Shown in pieces: positions 49,889 to 49,972 of a stretch of 49,972 nucleotides of DNA. Position 1 is the first letter of the stretch. Each line of letters starts with the position of its first letter. This stretch comes from Muribaculaceae bacterium. GTDB taxonomy: Bacteria; Bacteroidota; Bacteroidia; Bacteroidales; Muribaculaceae. The notes under the pieces were generated by a model that saw nothing but the letters and a program-made list of their open reading frames with translations, searched no databases and was not told where the DNA came from. The stretch covers positions 1 to 49,972 of the forward strand of contig VSPN01000012.1 in the NCBI GenBank assembly GCA_009775355.1. Reading direction: 5' to 3'. The translations under genes and the position numbers were made by a program.

Positions 49889-49949
49889 TCCTGTAAAAAA
49901 CTAATTATTGTTATATTTATATTTATCTTTATAATAAAGCGGCGGGGGG

Positions 49950-49970
49950 CCGGTCCTGACATAGGACCGG
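49950..49970 (-). terminator. GC-rich hairpin upstream of purE
   Basis: Eight-base arms CCGGTCCT and AGGACCGG close over the loop GACAT near the window edge. On the minus strand a C-run and then TTTATTATAAAG follow. It probably ends the transcript of the gene upstream of purE, which lies outside the window. It could instead be part of the purE leader. Confidence 0.5.
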
Positions 49971-49972
49971 AC

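Noticed and set aside
49889..49949. Purine riboswitch or PurR operator before purE
   Set aside because: The visible 61 bases are AT-rich without the conserved riboswitch core or a palindromic operator; the promoter may lie outside the window.
1..49972. Mobile elements, CRISPR arrays, tRNA or rRNA genes
   Set aside because: I saw no transposase or integrase motifs, no regularly spaced repeats and no cloverleaf or rRNA-like sequence.

Overview
The window looks like chromosomal DNA from a member of the Bacteroidales. The evidence is that every recognisable gene lies on the minus strand in long, tightly packed runs, and that the purine genes, the Wza/Wzc-type exporters and the DegT/PglC-type sugar genes all read like Bacteroidota families. 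In addition, the best promoter-like site matches the Bacteroidota -7 consensus TAnnTTTG and there are no convincing sigma70 boxes. The fairly high GC of most of the window (about 50-60% in lines I counted) would fit Muribaculaceae or a relative, but that placement is inference. There are no rRNA or tRNA genes, insertion sequences or CRISPR arrays that I can see.

Reading in the direction of transcription (right to left), the first block, 49.9-34.4 kb, is a purine nucleotide operon: purE, purL, purC, purM, purH, purD, folD, purB, purA, guaB, guaA. It covers GAR synthesis, FGAM to IMP, and both branches to AMP and GMP. purF, purN and purK are not in the window. GC-rich hairpins lie upstream of purE, between purL and purC, between purH and purD (with a T-rich tail), and after guaA.

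A 434-bp intergenic stretch (33960-34393) then carries the guaA-distal hairpin, a good -7 box and a leader of about 250 nt with a structured element. It opens the second block, 34-0 kb, a cell-surface polysaccharide locus of about 30 genes on the same strand. The order is wza, wzc, wzx, a VioA-like aminotransferase, an ATP-grasp ligase, a second aminotransferase, a GNAT acetyltransferase, a secreted serine hydrolase, wzy, and a WecF-like (GT56) transferase. A PglD-like acetyltransferase, a small acyl carrier/acyl ligase/ketosynthase cassette (two ACPs, two SDRs, AMP ligase, KASIII), another ATP-grasp ligase, a polysaccharide deacetylase, the initiating PglC-like phosphoglycosyltransferase and a metallo-beta-lactamase fold hydrolase follow. 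The run ends with a PglE-like aminotransferase, a PglF/FlaA1-like dehydratase, a second wzc, a nonulosonate (KDN/sialic-like) module (SpsF-type cytidylyltransferase, NeuB, KdsC-type phosphatase), a second wzx, a putative glycosyltransferase, a second wzy and a GT4 glycosyltransferase.

My reading is a Wzx/Wzy-type glycan (or two glycans sharing one Wza and one initiating transferase). Its first sugar would be a bacillosamine-like diamino sugar made by the PglF/E/D/C set. Other residues would include a Fuc4NAc- or viosamine-like 4-amino sugar and a nonulosonic acid. The most unusual part is the ACP-dependent acylation cassette at 16.4-21.5 kb, which probably makes and attaches an unusual acyl group to an amino sugar. 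It overlaps an AT-rich segment (about 20.1-25.6 kb) whose edges fall inside genes, a sign that this part was swapped in by recombination.
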